This document shows positions 35,440-44,438 of a stretch of 64,000 nucleotides of DNA, piece after piece. Under the pieces are notes generated by a model, which had not been told where the DNA came from, ran no database searches, and was given only the letters and a program-made list of their open reading frames with translations. Every line of letters begins with the position of its first letter. The stretch's first letter is position 1. The translations under genes and the position numbers were made by a program. The stretch spans positions 1-64,000 of the forward strand of contig JARGFK010000006.1 in the NCBI GenBank assembly GCA_029211065.1. Direction: 5' to 3'. Source of the DNA: Desulfobacterales bacterium (GTDB lineage: Bacteria > Desulfobacterota > Desulfobacteria > Desulfobacterales > JARGFK01).

Positions 35440-36708
35440 TCAGGCGGGAAAACGGGTTTTGAGGGTTTCTGGCATGGAAATGAGCAGCGGCATCCGGATC
35501 AGCAGGTCGAGGGCGACAAAGGCCATGAACACATATTGCGGTCCGATTTTATCCCATATCAGACCTGCCAGGAACGCCATGGCGGCATTCAGCAGCATCC
35601 GGAAACAGCGCGTGATTCCCAGCCACCGTCCCATCTGATCGGCCGGCACCAGCTCCCGTTCCATTGCCATGGCGATGGGTGCGCCGATCCAGTAGAACCC
35701 TTGTAGAACTCCGGCAATGACCAGCCAGGCCGGGCTTGTCGCCCATACCAGGATGGCGTTGGATACCCAGAAAAGCGGGATGGTCAGGTATAGAACCCGT
35801 TTGCGGCCGATGCTGTCGGCCAGCCGCCCCAAGGGTATGGCAAGGACGATGGATGTCAGGGACGCCCCGGTAACCATGGCCGCCAGGATAAACCCGTCCG
35901 CCCCTTTGGCCTCATTGGCGAAAACCTGGGAAAATGGAAAAATCATGCCGAGGGGCAGATTGCCGATCGCAGCCAGGACCAGCCAACGCCTGAGATAGCG
36001 GCCCCCCCTGATAATCCCGTAAAGGTCTGAGAATAAATTCTGCGGGGATCTGTTGACGTTGTTCCATTTCCGGTTTGATAACTGCGTGTAAACCAAAAGC
36101 AGGCTGCCGATGCTGATGGCCAGGGCGACAAAGAATAACGGCCGGATGCCGTCGACGCTGACCCCGCCGAAAGCCGTTATCAGCCACGCGGCCAGCATGG
36201 GGCCGACCATCCCCAACAGCCCGGCAGCGACAGTCTCACAGATCGTCATACCGGTGGCCCGATCCTGGTTCTGCAGGCAATTCCCGCAAACCGTCGCACA
36301 GCTTTGGGTGCTGACTGATTGGCCCAGCCAATAGGCAATCATGGCAAAAATGGTAATCGTCCAGCCGCCGGCCAGGCTGTACATGAGATAGGAAATCGCC
36401 ATAAAGCCGATGCCGGTGAGGTAGATTTTTTTGGGACCGGTCCGGTCTATGAACCAACCCACCAGCGGACTGGCCACGCCGGCGCAAATCATGCCGACGC
36501 TGTTCACCATCCCCAGCTGCGTCGCGCTGGCCCCCAGGGCCACGATATAGATGGACAGGTAGGGGAAAATCATCTGATAGGCAAGCTTGTCCAGAGATGT
36601 CCGGCCAACCGTAACTTTCCAGTCGCGCTGCTGCCGGTTTATGAAATGGAGCGCCGCGGAAAAAGAGCCCAAATGAGGCTTAATAGAATGATTGAGTCCG
36701 GTATTCAT
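35440..36708 (-). CDS. MFS transporter
   Basis: A 422-residue polytopic membrane protein with about twelve segments. The MFS loop signature GWFIDRTGPKKIYLTGIGF lies between segments 2 and 3, and its counterpart PLGRLADSIGRKRVLYLTI between 8 and 9. The substrate is not predictable. No good ribosome site is seen before ATG 36708, so the start is not certain. It stands alone on the minus strand. Confidence 0.88.
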   Translation of the reverse strand: MNTGLNHSIKPHLGSFSAALHFINRQQRDWKVTVGRTSLDKLAYQMIFPYLSIYIVALGASATQLGMVNSVGMICAGVASPLVGWFIDRTGPKKIYLTGIGFMAISYLMYSLAGGWTITIFAMIAYWLGQSVSTQSCATVCGNCLQNQDRATGMTICETVAAGLLGMVGPMLAAWLITAFGGVSVDGIRPLFFVALAISIGSLLLVYTQLSNRKWNNVNRSPQNLFSDLYGIIRGGRYLRRWLVLAAIGNLPLGMIFPFSQVFANEAKGADGFILAAMVTGASLTSIVLAIPLGRLADSIGRKRVLYLTIPLFWVSNAILVWATSPAWLVIAGVLQGFYWIGAPIAMAMERELVPADQMGRWLGITRCFRMLLNAAMAFLAGLIWDKIGPQYVFMAFVALDLLIRMPLLISMPETLKTRFPA

Positions 36709-37194
36709 CAGTTGAATCTTTTATTTGGGAGGCACAGGCGGACCCACCAGTCTTTGTTTTAGGTGCGTGCAGATATTTCCTCAGCACCCCCGCCGAAATC
36801 TCTGGCAGGGCATCCGGCGGCGGTGAGAAAGAAATGCATGCCGCCGGGGTATTTATGGGACGCACGCTGGAAAGTCAAGGATTAACTCCAAGAAAAGATA
36901 TGCGTAAGGGCCCAAAAATTTGACGTCCCTAGAGCGCAGCCACATCAGGGGACCCGTCCCTTTCCCGCCCGAAACGCCGGCACATGACCGTTTCCCCCGA
37001 TGATCCGGCCTGTGGTTTTTTTATTGACGAATCAGGAATTCCCGGATAGAAATTAAGGGTCAAACAATCTTCATTCCTGCGCTTAATGCTCTGTGTTTCT
37101 CTCGGAAAACTATCTCCCCTGGCCTGACGCCTCGCTCTCAATCTTACGGAAGGTGTTCTCATTCGTATCTTTGCTATTCAGGAGGTAACCGTCT
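36709..37194 (+). other. Intergenic region between MFS transporter and cfa
   Basis: 485 bases between divergent genes. A short minus-strand frame near 36890-36770 reads HKYPGGMHFFLTAAG-like sequence but has no start or family support. No clear promoter was found; the leader of cfa should lie in the right half. Confidence 0.4.
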
Positions 37195-38325
37195 ATGGCT
37201 GGAAATGCGCTGCTCCACAGATTTGAACGGCTGCTGGCCCTGGCCGATGTTGAAATCGGCGGAACGCGCGCATGGGATATCCACATCCATAATCAAGGGC
37301 TTTATACCCGTGTCATGACGGGCGGTTCGCTGGCTTTGGGCCAATCTTACATGGATGGCTGGTGGGATTGCCCCAGACTGGACGAGTTTTTTTTTCGAAT
37401 TCTGCGGGCGCAGCTCGATACCATGGTAAAGCCCCGCACATGGCTGCTCGATTCCCTGAAAGTCGGGCTGTTCAACCGCCAGAAGCCGTCGCGAGCCTAC
37501 CAGGTCGGATCGCATCACTACGATATGGACATCCATTTCTATCGGCACATGCTCGATGATCGGCTGATCTACAGTTGCGGTTTCTGGGAAACCGCAACCA
37601 CCCTTGAAGCCGCCCAGGAAAACAAGCTGAATCTTGTCTGTCGCAAGCTGGATTTGCAGCCGGGCATGCGGGTTCTGGACATCGGATGCGGTTGGGGATG
37701 GACCGCCAAGTTTATCGCGGAACGGTTCGACGTCGAAGTTGTCGGCATCACTGTTTCAGACCGGCAGGCAGCCTATGCAAAAGAATTGTGCCGGGGACTC
37801 CCCATCGATATCCGCCTGCAGGATTATCGAAAGATTGATGAATCTTTTGATCGCGTTCTGTCCATCGGCATGTTTGAACATGTCGGTCACAAGAACTACG
37901 CCGGTTTTATGCGTGTCGTCAGGAATTGCCTGAAGGATGATGAAAGCCTCTTTTTGCTGCATACCATCGGAACAAACCAGTCTGACACCGTCACCGACCC
38001 CTGGATCGAACGCTACATCTTTCCGAATTCCATACTGCCGTCGGCCAAACAGATATGTGCCGCCGTCGAGGGAGTCTTCGTTCTGGAGGACTGGCACAGT
38101 TTTGGTCCGGATTACGACCGGACCCTGTTGCAATGGTTCCGTAATTTAGATAAAAACTGGGAAATCCTCAGTGCCTCCTATGACAACCACTTCTACCGGA
38201 TGTGGAAATATTACCTGTTGTCCTGTGCCGGGTCTTTCCGCGCCAGAAAAAATCAGTTGTGGCAATTGGTGCTTTCTCCCAAAGGGATACTTCGCGGATA
38301 CAGGACACAGCGCCATTACGTTTGA
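37195..38325 (+). CDS. cfa: Cyclopropane-fatty-acyl-phospholipid synthase
   Basis: A 376-residue enzyme that methylenates unsaturated acyl chains of membrane phospholipids using SAM. The N-terminal lipid-binding part has GGSLALGQSYMDGWWDCPRL. The SAM motif VLDIGCGWGWTAKFIAERF is near residue 159, then SIGMFEHVGHKNY with the active-site Glu/His, and FLLHTIG. AGGAGGT precedes ATG 37195. The enzyme is peripheral to the cytoplasmic membrane. No neighbouring lipid gene. Confidence 0.93.
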   Translation: MAGNALLHRFERLLALADVEIGGTRAWDIHIHNQGLYTRVMTGGSLALGQSYMDGWWDCPRLDEFFFRILRAQLDTMVKPRTWLLDSLKVGLFNRQKPSRAYQVGSHHYDMDIHFYRHMLDDRLIYSCGFWETATTLEAAQENKLNLVCRKLDLQPGMRVLDIGCGWGWTAKFIAERFDVEVVGITVSDRQAAYAKELCRGLPIDIRLQDYRKIDESFDRVLSIGMFEHVGHKNYAGFMRVVRNCLKDDESLFLLHTIGTNQSDTVTDPWIERYIFPNSILPSAKQICAAVEGVFVLEDWHSFGPDYDRTLLQWFRNLDKNWEILSASYDNHFYRMWKYYLLSCAGSFRARKNQLWQLVLSPKGILRGYRTQRHYV

Positions 38326-38420
38326 AAAATGGAATTGCCGAAAAAGCCCGGCCAAAGGAACATTCCTGGAAAAACGGCTATATTTATTGCCAATTAATTA
38401 TCAGATGTGTTATTTATTAG

Positions 38421-38452
38421 AAAAATAATTGCCCCCTTTTTTCAGGGGGGGC
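38421..38452 (-). terminator. Possible rho-independent terminator on the minus strand
   Basis: GCCCCC (38431-38436) and GGGGGC (38447-38452) form a six-pair stem with an eight-base loop. Read on the minus strand it is followed by AATTATTTTT. It would terminate the minus-strand tpx remnant. Confidence 0.45.
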
Positions 38453-38999
38453 TTGGGAATTTCTTTAGGAACGCACGTTAAAATCCTTTTTGCGAATACG
38501 TTACCGTATTTTCTGACACCTGTACTTAAATTGACCCTGACAAATGTTTCCGGAAACAATTACCAGCACCAGGGAGCTTTGTTGCAGCAATGGATAATGG
38601 GGGCAGACGATCAGCGGTCGATAGACGAATATCGTTCAATCCATCGCATGGGCCTGAAAGAAGGTCCGGTTTGGATAGACGAAGCGGTTTCGACCGTCGC
38701 AGCGAGCGTTACAGCCACCGGAGAGAGAAAGAGCGCCGAAACATTTAGAATATCCTGATGCTATCGCAAGAGCGCAGCCGCCGCCGCAAACGCTTTTTCC
38801 GTATCAGGCAGCCGGGTCATTTCCGGCACCACCTGAATATAGCGAACGATACCGTCTTTATCCACCAGCACCACCGATCGGGCCAACAGCAGCAATTCAT
38901 CCATCAAAAACAAATTGCAAAATTAGTCCCTATCATGTATAGCCCCCAGCAAGCAGGCAGAGACTGCGGTGAACTGATTTTCATATGAGGAGCGTGGAT
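38453..38999. other. Gene-poor stretch between cfa and the S1-like gene
   Basis: Apart from the tpx remnant and the hairpin, about 400 bases hold no supported gene. A 109-residue plus-strand frame (38429-38758) has no family features. The ribosome site GAGGAG for the S1-like gene is at its right end. Confidence 0.4.
38761..38904 (-). pseudogene. Thiol peroxidase (Tpx) C-terminal remnant
   Basis: On the minus strand a frame reads LLLLARSVVLVDKDGIVRYI then QVVPEMTRLPDTEKAFAAAA and stops at 38763-38761. This is the C-terminal quarter of Tpx-type peroxiredoxins (LLARAVFVID...YVEYVPEIT.EPDY). The catalytic Cys and all upstream parts are absent; sequence beyond 38910 does not continue the protein. 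About 48 residues remain, between cfa and the S1 gene. Confidence 0.65.
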
Positions 39000-40457
39000 A
39001 TGTCAGACGACATCAACAACGAGAAAGAACACGAGGAAGAAAGCTTTGCCGATCTTTTCGAATCTTACAGCGCCGGCATGAAGGACGATCTCAAGGTCGG
39101 CGACAAGATAATGGCCAGGATCATTTCCATTGGAAAAAATTCGGTTTTTTTGGATACCGGCACCAAAGTTGACGGGGTTGTGGAGGGGGCGGAACTGCTG
39201 GACAAAGACGGAAACATGCCCTATCACGAAGGCGATGAAATTGAACTGTATGTAGTCTTGCAGAATGAGCATGAAATCCGGCTTTCCAAAGCCATTTCCG
39301 GTGTCGGCGGGATCGAGCTGCTGCAAGACGCCTTTGCCAGCGCCATTCCGGTGGAAGGAAAAGTCAGCGCTACCTGCAAAGGAGGATTCCACGTTGAAAT
39401 GCTGCAGCGGCGCACTTTTTGTCCCATCAGCCAGATCGACGTCAACTTTGTGGAAACTCCCGAAGATTACGTGGGGCAGACATTTCAATTTTTGATTACC
39501 CAGTTTGAGGAAAGGGGCCGGAACATCGTTGTCTCCCGCCGGAAACTGCTGGCCAAGGCCATGGAAAAAGAAAAAGAAGCCTTTTTAGAGACCTTGAATA
39601 AGGGCGATCTTATAGAGGGCCGGGTCACCCGGCTGATGCCTTACGGCGCGTTTGTCGAACTGACCCCCGGCCTTGAGGGAATGGTTCATATTTCCGAGCT
39701 GAGCTGGTCCCGTGTAGACAAACCTGATGACATCGTCCAGGCCAATGACAGGGTCATGGTCAAAGTGGTGGACATCAGCGAAAGCGACAAAAAAAATCAG
39801 AAAAAAATCGCCCTGTCCATGAAACAGGTTTCCGGGGATCCCTGGGATACGGTTGCAGAAAAAATTCACGCCGGCGACAAAGTGAACGGAAAGGTTACCC
39901 GCTGCATGGATTTTGGCGCTTTTGTGGAAATCGCTCCCGGCATCGAAGGCCTGGTTCATGTCAGCGAAATGAGCTATGTCAAACGGATTATCAAACCCGA
40001 CGACGTGGTCAAGCCGGGTGAAATGGTTTCCGTCCTGGTAAAGGAACTCGATCCCAAAGGACGGCGAATATCCCTGAGCCTCCGCGCAGCCGAGGGAGAT
40101 CCCTGGCTGGAAGTGTCGGACAAGTTCCGGGTCGGACAGATCGTTACCGGAACCCTGGAGAAGAAAGAAAAATTCGGTTATTTTATCTCTCTGGCGCCCG
40201 GCATTACTGGGCTTCTGCCGAAATCAAAAATCAGCGCCTCCGAGAAACCCGCGGCCATCGAAGGGCTTAAGGTCGGTGATCCACTGGCCGTAACCGTTGA
40301 ATCGATCCGTCTGCACGAACGAAAGATTTCACTGGCTGCCGGGGACGCAACCGACGAAGGCGCGTGGAAAAATTTCGCTCCGGCCGCACCCCAGGAACCC
40401 GCCGGCGATCTGGCTGAAAAGCTGCGCCAAGCCATGGCGGAAAAGAATAACAAGTAA
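39000..40457 (+). CDS. S1 RNA-binding repeat protein, ribosomal protein S1-like
   Basis: A 485-residue protein with five S1-type repeats. They start near residues 30 (KVGDKIMARIISIGKNSVF), 113 (VEGKVSATCKGGFHVEM), 198 (KGDLIEGRVTRLMPYGAFVE), 285 (AGDKVNGKVTRCMDFGAFVE) and 372 (RVGQIVTGTLEKKEKFGYF). The third and fourth are most canonical, with GMVHISELSW and GLVHVSEMSY. It is shorter than E. coli S1 (557), as in other deltaproteobacterial second copies. ATG 39000 is chosen for GAGGAG eight bases upstream. It binds mRNA on the 30S subunit or acts in RNA regulation. Confidence 0.88.
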   Translation: MSDDINNEKEHEEESFADLFESYSAGMKDDLKVGDKIMARIISIGKNSVFLDTGTKVDGVVEGAELLDKDGNMPYHEGDEIELYVVLQNEHEIRLSKAISGVGGIELLQDAFASAIPVEGKVSATCKGGFHVEMLQRRTFCPISQIDVNFVETPEDYVGQTFQFLITQFEERGRNIVVSRRKLLAKAMEKEKEAFLETLNKGDLIEGRVTRLMPYGAFVELTPGLEGMVHISELSWSRVDKPDDIVQANDRVMVKVVDISESDKKNQKKIALSMKQVSGDPWDTVAEKIHAGDKVNGKVTRCMDFGAFVEIAPGIEGLVHVSEMSYVKRIIKPDDVVKPGEMVSVLVKELDPKGRRISLSLRAAEGDPWLEVSDKFRVGQIVTGTLEKKEKFGYFISLAPGITGLLPKSKISASEKPAAIEGLKVGDPLAVTVESIRLHERKISLAAGDATDEGAWKNFAPAAPQEPAGDLAEKLRQAMAEKNNK

Positions 40458-40506
40458 AGGATCCGGACGCATAGCGAAGACTTTGGTTATCCTCAAAGGG
40501 GGCTTT

Positions 40507-40539
40507 GTTGGAATTTCATTCACCTGTTGAAATTCCAAC
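40507..40539. repeat. Perfect 12-bp hairpin downstream of the S1-like gene
   Basis: GTTGGAATTTCA pairs perfectly with TGAAATTCCAAC around the nine-base loop TTCACCTGT. It lies 50 bases after the S1-like stop and may end or stabilise that transcript, although no T-run follows. Confidence 0.5.
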
Positions 40540-40544
40540 CATGA

Positions 40545-40655
40545 CATATTTGTAAAAAATCCTGAATCCCGTCATGCCTGCCCCGCACCGAGTGCGGGAT
40601 AAACTGCGACAGTCATCCAGCCACGCTTTAGCGTGGCGAAATCACCGGATTCCAC
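40545..40655. repeat. Interspersed CGTCATGCCTG-type repeat, copy 1
   Basis: AATCCCGTCATGCCTGC at 40565-40581 recurs at 56370-56386, with similar flanks (TTTGTAAAAAATCCTGA versus TTCGTAAAAAGTCCTAA). Here it is followed by two hairpins, CCCGCAC/GTGCGGG and CCACGC/GCGTGG, and GGATTCCACC. Intergenic, between the S1-like gene and a convergent gene. Confidence 0.55.
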
Positions 40656-40678
40656 CCTTCTAAACTGTGTCGTGGTTG

Positions 40679-41560
40679 TTAAAATGAATTCTTGTTCTTG
40701 ATATGTTTTGGAATCGCCGCCTGCAGTCGGCTGAATAGATTGTCCAGCAAATCTTCGGCCGCCCGAAGGTCTTTTTTTGAAGAAAAGGCCGATTCCAGTT
40801 CCTTGAAGATCTCCTCATAACGGGACAGCGGTACGTTCTTTCCCCATCGTTGGACCGGGGGTCGCGGATATTCTCCGTTTTCAAAAAAATAGTTGCACGG
40901 ACCGGGTGCGTCTTTTCGGCGAAAAGGCCACCCCCTTTTCAAACCGGCAAATTCACGCAGGAGTTCCACCGACTCGGACCTTTTCCCAAAGTCAGCCGCT
41001 GTAATCGGGCGGCCGATGCGACCTTCAACCTCCCTGAAAAAAGCGGCCAACAGCCGGCGCTCGGTCACGATCAGGCCAAAGGGGTACCAGTGGTCCATCG
41101 CCAGGCGGAAGATTTGCAGATAAGACCGGGGCAACTGCCGCACACTCGGACAGAAGTAAATCCGGCAGGCCATGGCGCCGTAATAGCTCAGTCCGCGCCA
41201 GTCAATGCCGTTGTTGCCCGCCGCCGCCGGATGAAGCAGACAGCCGACCCGCCGGCCGTTTAGGCCGATCAGCCCCAGAAACGGGCAGTGGTAAAAATCC
41301 GGAAACGGTCTTTTGGGCGGTGTCCACCCTTCGATTTTTTTCTGGAATGCTTCGATGGCTTCAACGGTCCGGGGCATCCGGGCAAATTCTTCGGTTCGCC
41401 CGGTCAACATGGCTTCAAGCGATCCTTGCGAAAGATCTCTGACATTGTAAAGCCCGCAGCAGGCCCCGCAGGAGACCCTTTCGTCCACCTGGCAGAGATA
41501 CACTTCGCCGGAGCGCTTGGTTGCTTCACTTTCCATACGCAAATTGTTTTTTGCCGACAT
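40679..41560 (-). CDS. Cys-rich hypothetical protein, YkgJ-like
   Basis: A 293-residue soluble protein. VDERVSCGACCGLYNVRDLS near residue 30 has a C-x2-C-C group, and later Cys occur in FYHCPFLGLIG, RRVGCLLHPAA, AMACRIYFCPS and GPCNYFF. The arrangement recalls the YkgJ zinc/iron-chelating family and conserved proteins of deltaproteobacteria. C-x2-C-C plus C-x5-C-like spacing could hold an iron-sulfur cluster or zinc. No good ribosome site was seen at ATG 41560. Function unknown. Confidence 0.7.
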   Translation of the reverse strand: MSAKNNLRMESEATKRSGEVYLCQVDERVSCGACCGLYNVRDLSQGSLEAMLTGRTEEFARMPRTVEAIEAFQKKIEGWTPPKRPFPDFYHCPFLGLIGLNGRRVGCLLHPAAAGNNGIDWRGLSYYGAMACRIYFCPSVRQLPRSYLQIFRLAMDHWYPFGLIVTERRLLAAFFREVEGRIGRPITAADFGKRSESVELLREFAGLKRGWPFRRKDAPGPCNYFFENGEYPRPPVQRWGKNVPLSRYEEIFKELESAFSSKKDLRAAEDLLDNLFSRLQAAIPKHIKNKNSF

Positions 41561-41682
41561 GCTGAATCACAGTTTTTATAGGAAATTCTCCGGTGATTGA
41601 AATGCTGCATAATTTTGACAACTGCTATCATTAAAATCAACGATAATGTTTGTTTATCTCTAAAACCAGCTTTAAAACCAAA

Positions 41683-41712
41683 TTGACAGAACCCTGTCCT
41701 TCAATTACACTG
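41683..41712 (+). promoter_or_regulatory. Sigma-70-like promoter of the aconitase-family gene
   Basis: TTGACA at 41683-41688, an 18-base spacer, and TACACT at 41707-41712. The predicted start near 41719 leaves a leader of about 68 bases before ATG 41787. Confidence 0.5.
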
Positions 41713-41786
41713 GCGTTGATGACAATGCTCGCCGTGAAATCCTAACAGGAATTTACTAAAACTTTATTCAAACGAAAAGGATGATC

Positions 41787-44144
41787 ATGACCACCATCTC
41801 AAAGGCAAAGGGTATTTACCTGATCAACAATATGGAAGTCGTTGAAGACAATGACAAATCAACTCAGAAACGCGTTGACGCTGCCTGCCGGCGGCAGGGG
41901 CTGAAGGCAACCGAGGCCCAAAATCTGGTTCCCGACAAACTGAAACAGGAGACTATCGCCTACGGCATTCTCCAAAGTCACAACAAAGGCAGGGACAAAG
42001 AGTCGCTCAATATTTCCTTTGATTCCCTGGCTTCCCACGACATCACCTACGTCGGCATCACCCAGACTGCCCGGGCCGGCGGCCTGGAACGATTTCCCCT
42101 GCCCCATGTCCTGACCAACTGCCACAACAGCCTTTGTGCGGTGGGCGGCACCATCAACGAGGACGATCATGTCTTCGGTCTTTCAGCCGCCAAAAAATAC
42201 GGCGGAATTTTCGTTCCCACCCATCTGGCGGTGATCCATCAGTATGTGCGCGAGATGATGTCCGGCTGCGGCCGGATGATTCTCGGGGCCGACAGCCATA
42301 CCCGCTACGGCGCACTGGGGACCATGGGTGTCGGCGAAGGCGCCCCGGAACTGGTCAAGCAGCTCCTGGGTGAAACCTGGGACATCCAATATCCCGATGT
42401 CGTGGCCGTCTATCTGGAAGGTACGCCCCCCAAAGGGACCGGGCCCCAGGATGTCGCACTGGCCCTCGTCGCGGCCCTGTTTCAATCAGGATATGTCAAA
42501 AACAAGGTCATGGAGTTTGTCGGCCCGGGAATCTCAAACCTTTCGGTCGAGTTTCGCATCGGCATCGATGTCATGACCACCGAGACCACCTGCCTGAGTT
42601 CCATCTGGACTACCGACAAGGAAGTTAAAAAATATTACCGGGTCCACGGCCGCGAAAATGATTTTAGCGTGCTGGCACCGGGCCCTGTTGCGTATTATGA
42701 CGGCCTGGTGCGGGTGGATCTGTCCAAAATAGAACCCATGATCGCCCTGCCCTTTCATCCCAGCAATGCCTACGCCATTTCAGATTTCAAGAAAAACGCC
42801 GGGGACATTCTTAGAAAAACGGAAAAAGAGGCCGCCGCTCTTTTTGACCGTCAGCGCGTCGCTTTTTCCCTTGCGGACAAGGTCAAGGGCAAAAAAGTCA
42901 AAATCGACCAGGGGATCGTTGCCGGTTGTTCGGGCGGCATGTTCGAGAATATCAGCGCCATGGCGGATATTATTGCTGGGGCCGATAATGCCGGCAGCAG
43001 CTTTCAGCTGAGCGTCTATCCGGCCAGCCAGCCGATCAATCTGGCGCTGACAAAAAACAAATCCATTCAAAAACTCCTGGCGGCCGGCGTTGTCATTCGC
43101 AGCGCCTTCTGCGGCCCCTGTTTCGGCGCCGGTGATACCCCTGCCAACAACGCCCTGAGCATCCGGCACACCACCCGCAATTTCCCGAACCGGGAAGGCT
43201 CAAAACCCGGCGAAGGCCAGATCGCGGCCGTCGCTCTGATGGACGCCCGCTCGATTGCCGCCACTTACAGAAACGGGGGCTATCTGACCTCTGCGGCCGA
43301 AACCCTCGACTATAAGGATCGTTATCCCTACCGCTTCGAAAAAGAAATTTACGATAAAAAAGTTTACAACGGCTTTCGCAAGCCGCTAAAAAAAGAAGCG
43401 CTGGTCATGGGTCCCAACATTGCCGACTGGCCGAAAATGGATCCGCTCCCCCGGAATCTGCTTCTCACGGTCGTTTCCATACTGCAGGATCCCGTCACCA
43501 CCACCGACGAGCTGATTCCTTCCGGAGAAACAGCATCCTACCGCTCCAACCCGCTTAGGCTGGCGGAATTCACCCTGAGCCGGAAAGATCCGGGTTATGT
43601 CCAGCGGGCCAAGGACGTCCAGGCCATGTATCATGCCGCTAAAAACAGCTCGGCCGACAAACTTCCGGCCCAAATAAAAGCCATGTACAAAGTTATTTCC
43701 GCCCGGATTCCGGGATTCACCGATATGGACAGTCTCGCTAAAAATACCGGAATCGGAAGCCTGGTTTATGCCATAAAACCCGGAGACGGGTCCGCCCGCG
43801 AGCAGGCCGCCTCCTGTCAGAAGGTCCTGGGCACCTGGGCCAATATCGCCCGGGAATACGCCACCAAGCGCTACCGCTCAAACTGCATCAACTGGGGAGT
43901 TCTGCCATTTATTTCGGAGAGCGAAAAAATAAACTTTTCTTTGAACAGCTCCATTTTCCTGCCCGGAATCCGCACCTTGTTGGAAGAAGCTAAAGAGGAT
44001 GTTTCCGGCTGGATCATCGAAAACAACACGGTGCGCCCGTTAAAGCTGTCTCTGCCCGGCCTGACGGAAAAGGACCGGCAAATCCTGCTGGCCGGCAACA
44101 TGATCAACTACCAGGCCGGAAACCGGAAACTGAAGCGCCTGTAA
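41787..44144 (+). CDS. Aconitase-family hydratase (YbhJ-like)
   Basis: A 785-residue [4Fe-4S] hydratase of the aconitase superfamily. Cluster ligands are visible in GCSGGMFENIS and FCGPCFGAGDTPANN (the paired C-x2-C). LGADSHTRYGALGTMGVGEG is the substrate-loop motif. The swivelling domain lies in the last 200 residues (FSLNSSIFLPGIRTLLE region is divergent). It is closer to the putative hydratase YbhJ than to AcnA/AcnB, so citrate may not be its substrate. AAAAGG lies before ATG 41787, which is preferred over ATG 41781. No other citrate-cycle gene is adjacent. Confidence 0.85.
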   Translation: MTTISKAKGIYLINNMEVVEDNDKSTQKRVDAACRRQGLKATEAQNLVPDKLKQETIAYGILQSHNKGRDKESLNISFDSLASHDITYVGITQTARAGGLERFPLPHVLTNCHNSLCAVGGTINEDDHVFGLSAAKKYGGIFVPTHLAVIHQYVREMMSGCGRMILGADSHTRYGALGTMGVGEGAPELVKQLLGETWDIQYPDVVAVYLEGTPPKGTGPQDVALALVAALFQSGYVKNKVMEFVGPGISNLSVEFRIGIDVMTTETTCLSSIWTTDKEVKKYYRVHGRENDFSVLAPGPVAYYDGLVRVDLSKIEPMIALPFHPSNAYAISDFKKNAGDILRKTEKEAAALFDRQRVAFSLADKVKGKKVKIDQGIVAGCSGGMFENISAMADIIAGADNAGSSFQLSVYPASQPINLALTKNKSIQKLLAAGVVIRSAFCGPCFGAGDTPANNALSIRHTTRNFPNREGSKPGEGQIAAVALMDARSIAATYRNGGYLTSAAETLDYKDRYPYRFEKEIYDKKVYNGFRKPLKKEALVMGPNIADWPKMDPLPRNLLLTVVSILQDPVTTTDELIPSGETASYRSNPLRLAEFTLSRKDPGYVQRAKDVQAMYHAAKNSSADKLPAQIKAMYKVISARIPGFTDMDSLAKNTGIGSLVYAIKPGDGSAREQAASCQKVLGTWANIAREYATKRYRSNCINWGVLPFISESEKINFSLNSSIFLPGIRTLLEEAKEDVSGWIIENNTVRPLKLSLPGLTEKDRQILLAGNMINYQAGNRKLKRL

Positions 44145-44321
44145 GCTGATAAGAAGGGGTATGCGATAAGAAATAAGAACCCGGCTAAAGGCTTACGGCT
44201 CAGGGAAGAGTGAAATAGTTTTTTCCTTGCGCCATGTGCCATGATCCTTAGGCCCATTACTTAAAATTTACTAGCGATTGTTGAACCCTTGACCCCTCGA
44301 ATCCTGGACCCCTTTCTCCAA

Positions 44322-44438
44322 CTAAATGGACAGCATCCAGCGCACCGTTTGGGCCAGGGCCAGGGAAGCGGCCAGGCCGCCCCACCAGAGCCCGGCAAAC
44401 CACAGCCATTCTCTTTGCTTTTCAGTAAATGGCTTCAT
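44322..44438 (-). CDS. DUF2474 small membrane protein of cytochrome bd operon
   Basis: A 38-residue protein. It starts MKPFTEKQREWLWFAGLWWG and has one membrane helix (GLAASLALAQTV), ending WMLSI. DUF2474 proteins are found directly after cydB and are thought to be a small subunit of the oxidase, like CydX. ATG 44438 lies inside the end of cydB (17 bases of overlap, different frame), which suggests translational coupling. Too short to be found by default gene length limits. Confidence 0.75.
   Translation of the reverse strand: MKPFTEKQREWLWFAGLWWGGLAASLALAQTVRWMLSI

Noticed and set aside
36770-36890. Minus-strand frame with KYPGGMHFFL resembling an alpha/beta hydrolase tail
   Set aside because: Too short, no start, and a similar motif could occur by chance.
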